From positions 1 to 6,352 of the forward strand of contig QAKH01000115.1 of NCBI GenBank assembly GCA_003343885.1: 6,352 nucleotides of DNA, given 5' to 3'. A program made the position numbers and the translations under genes. Under the pieces are notes generated by a model that saw only the letters and a list, made by a program, of their open reading frames with translations, did no database searches and was not told the DNA's origin. Every line of letters starts with the position of its first letter. Within the stretch, counting starts at the first letter, position 1. This document shows positions 5,659 through 6,352 of this stretch, piece after piece. Source of the stretch: Clostridiales bacterium. GTDB taxonomy: Bacteria > Bacillota > Clostridia > Oscillospirales > CAG-382.

Positions 5659-6352
5659 TTTTAATACGACTAAAAAATGATTCTCTCGTTCCATTCAGAA
5701 TAAAATTAAAAGCCGGTAACCGGTTTACGTTCACGGGCTCCGATAGAGACCTCGAAACCGTGACACTTACCGTATTGTTCTTTTGGTCTTCTGCTTCAAA
5801 ATGCCCTATAAAACGATCCCAATTATTTATGTCGATCAACAAGCATCCTGCCGATATAGGATTCTTATTTCTTCCTACTCCTGTAAGATTATTTATTCCA
5901 GGCTTGTGTATATTAATACCTGCTGCGTATGTCCGGCCATCGGTATATGCCGGATTTTCGTATCCTAATTCTATTCTCCCGCTACCGTCGGTATCCTCCA
6001 TTCGCAAAGCCGTATAAGCCCCCTTATGCTTGCCTACTTTCGCATGATAAGTACCTTCGGGAACCGTAGCATAGTCGCTTCCCGAAGGATTCGTACAGGC
6101 CGCATATGTCTCGGTCGTTCCGTCTGCCAAATAAACCGTGGCAGTAGAAGATCCTATATTATAGCCGTTATCCTTGTCAAAAGTTTTGTTATCTGAAAAA
6201 AATATGGCCTGCGCATACAAACCCTGCAATAAATTACCGTCTACATCATAAGATTTATCTTCATCTACCCACTCATATCCTGTAAAAATCACCTCTCCTT
6301 CTATTCTGTCATAAGTCAATCGCCACGATTCCCCGTCCGGGTCTACATATTT
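5645..6352 (-). CDS. RHS-core protein C-terminus with L,D-transpeptidase-like tip, 5' end outside window
   Basis: The frame is open from the window edge to TGA at 5647-5645, giving 235 visible residues; the true start lies beyond 6352, and the in-frame TTG at 6319 is not a real start. Visible residues 2-8, YVDPDGE, match the end of the RHS-associated core, so what follows is the variable tip. The tip contains VPEGTY (97-102) then INIHKPG with H149 and, 17 residues later, SAGC with C170 followed by LLIDINNWDRF. This His...[S/T]xGC layout is that of the L,D-transpeptidase-like fold, which attacks or remodels peptidoglycan using the Cys as nucleophile; the usual SHGC His is Ala here, as in DUF2778/Tlde1-type or DUF5675-type relatives. 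The last 45 residues form an unassigned tail. The ATGA overlap with a lipoprotein gene supports a toxin with its immunity protein. RHS tip: confident; enzyme family: moderate; toxin role: inferred. Confidence 0.82.
   Translation of the reverse strand, partial: KYVDPDGESWRLTYDRIEGEVIFTGYEWVDEDKSYDVDGNLLQGLYAQAIFFSDNKTFDKDNGYNIGSSTATVYLADGTTETYAACTNPSGSDYATVPEGTYHAKVGKHKGAYTALRMEDTDGSGRIELGYENPAYTDGRTYAAGINIHKPGINNLTGVGRNKNPISAGCLLIDINNWDRFIGHFEAEDQKNNTVSVTVSRSLSEPVNVNRLPAFNFILNGTRESFFSRIKNRKL

Noticed and set aside
6310..6319. TTG at 6319 as the start of a standalone 224-residue gene
   Set aside because: The same frame is open to the window edge and the residues before it are the conserved end of an RHS core, so it is the interior of a longer gene.

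Overview
The window looks like a piece of a Bacteroidales (Bacteroidetes) chromosome. Three signs point there: Bacteroidetes-style promoter boxes (TAnnTTTG), a protein ending in a type IX secretion (T9SS) C-terminal sorting domain, and a long RHS/YD-repeat protein with the N-terminal sequence style common in that phylum (HASGIKVED followed by GYGWSL). Every gene I support lies on the minus strand, so transcription runs from high to low coordinates. I do not name a species.

Layout in transcription order. 6352-5645: the 3' end of an RHS-core gene, cut by the window edge. It carries the YVDPDGE motif that ends RHS cores and then a C-terminal tip with an L,D-transpeptidase-like His...SAGC signature. 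5648-5112: a lipoprotein with MORN/YwqK-like repeats whose ATG overlaps the tip's stop codon (ATGA), the usual arrangement of a toxin and its immunity gene. 5111-4731: a stretch with no solid gene, holding a 46-codon candidate ORF, a short hydrophobic peptide frame, a promoter-like site and a possible gene remnant. 4730-4199: a second, diverged copy of the lipoprotein gene whose signal peptide is broken by a one-base expansion of a T tract (T7 against T6 in the intact copy). 4106-1230: a complete, secreted 958-residue RHS/YD-repeat protein. 1237-167: a 356-residue secreted protein with a T9SS sorting domain, overlapping the RHS gene by 8 bp. 122-91: a promoter, followed by tRNA-Ser(GGA) from position 63 off the window edge.

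My reading is an RHS polymorphic-toxin locus beside a tRNA gene. The truncated RHS gene would deliver a peptidoglycan-targeting tip. The adjacent MORN lipoprotein would protect the producer in its own periplasm, and the second copy would be an orphan, currently frameshifted or phase-variable immunity gene. The RHS plus T9SS-domain pair downstream is probably a separate two-gene surface or secretion unit. The toxin and immunity roles are inferred from motif and context; no homology search could be run.
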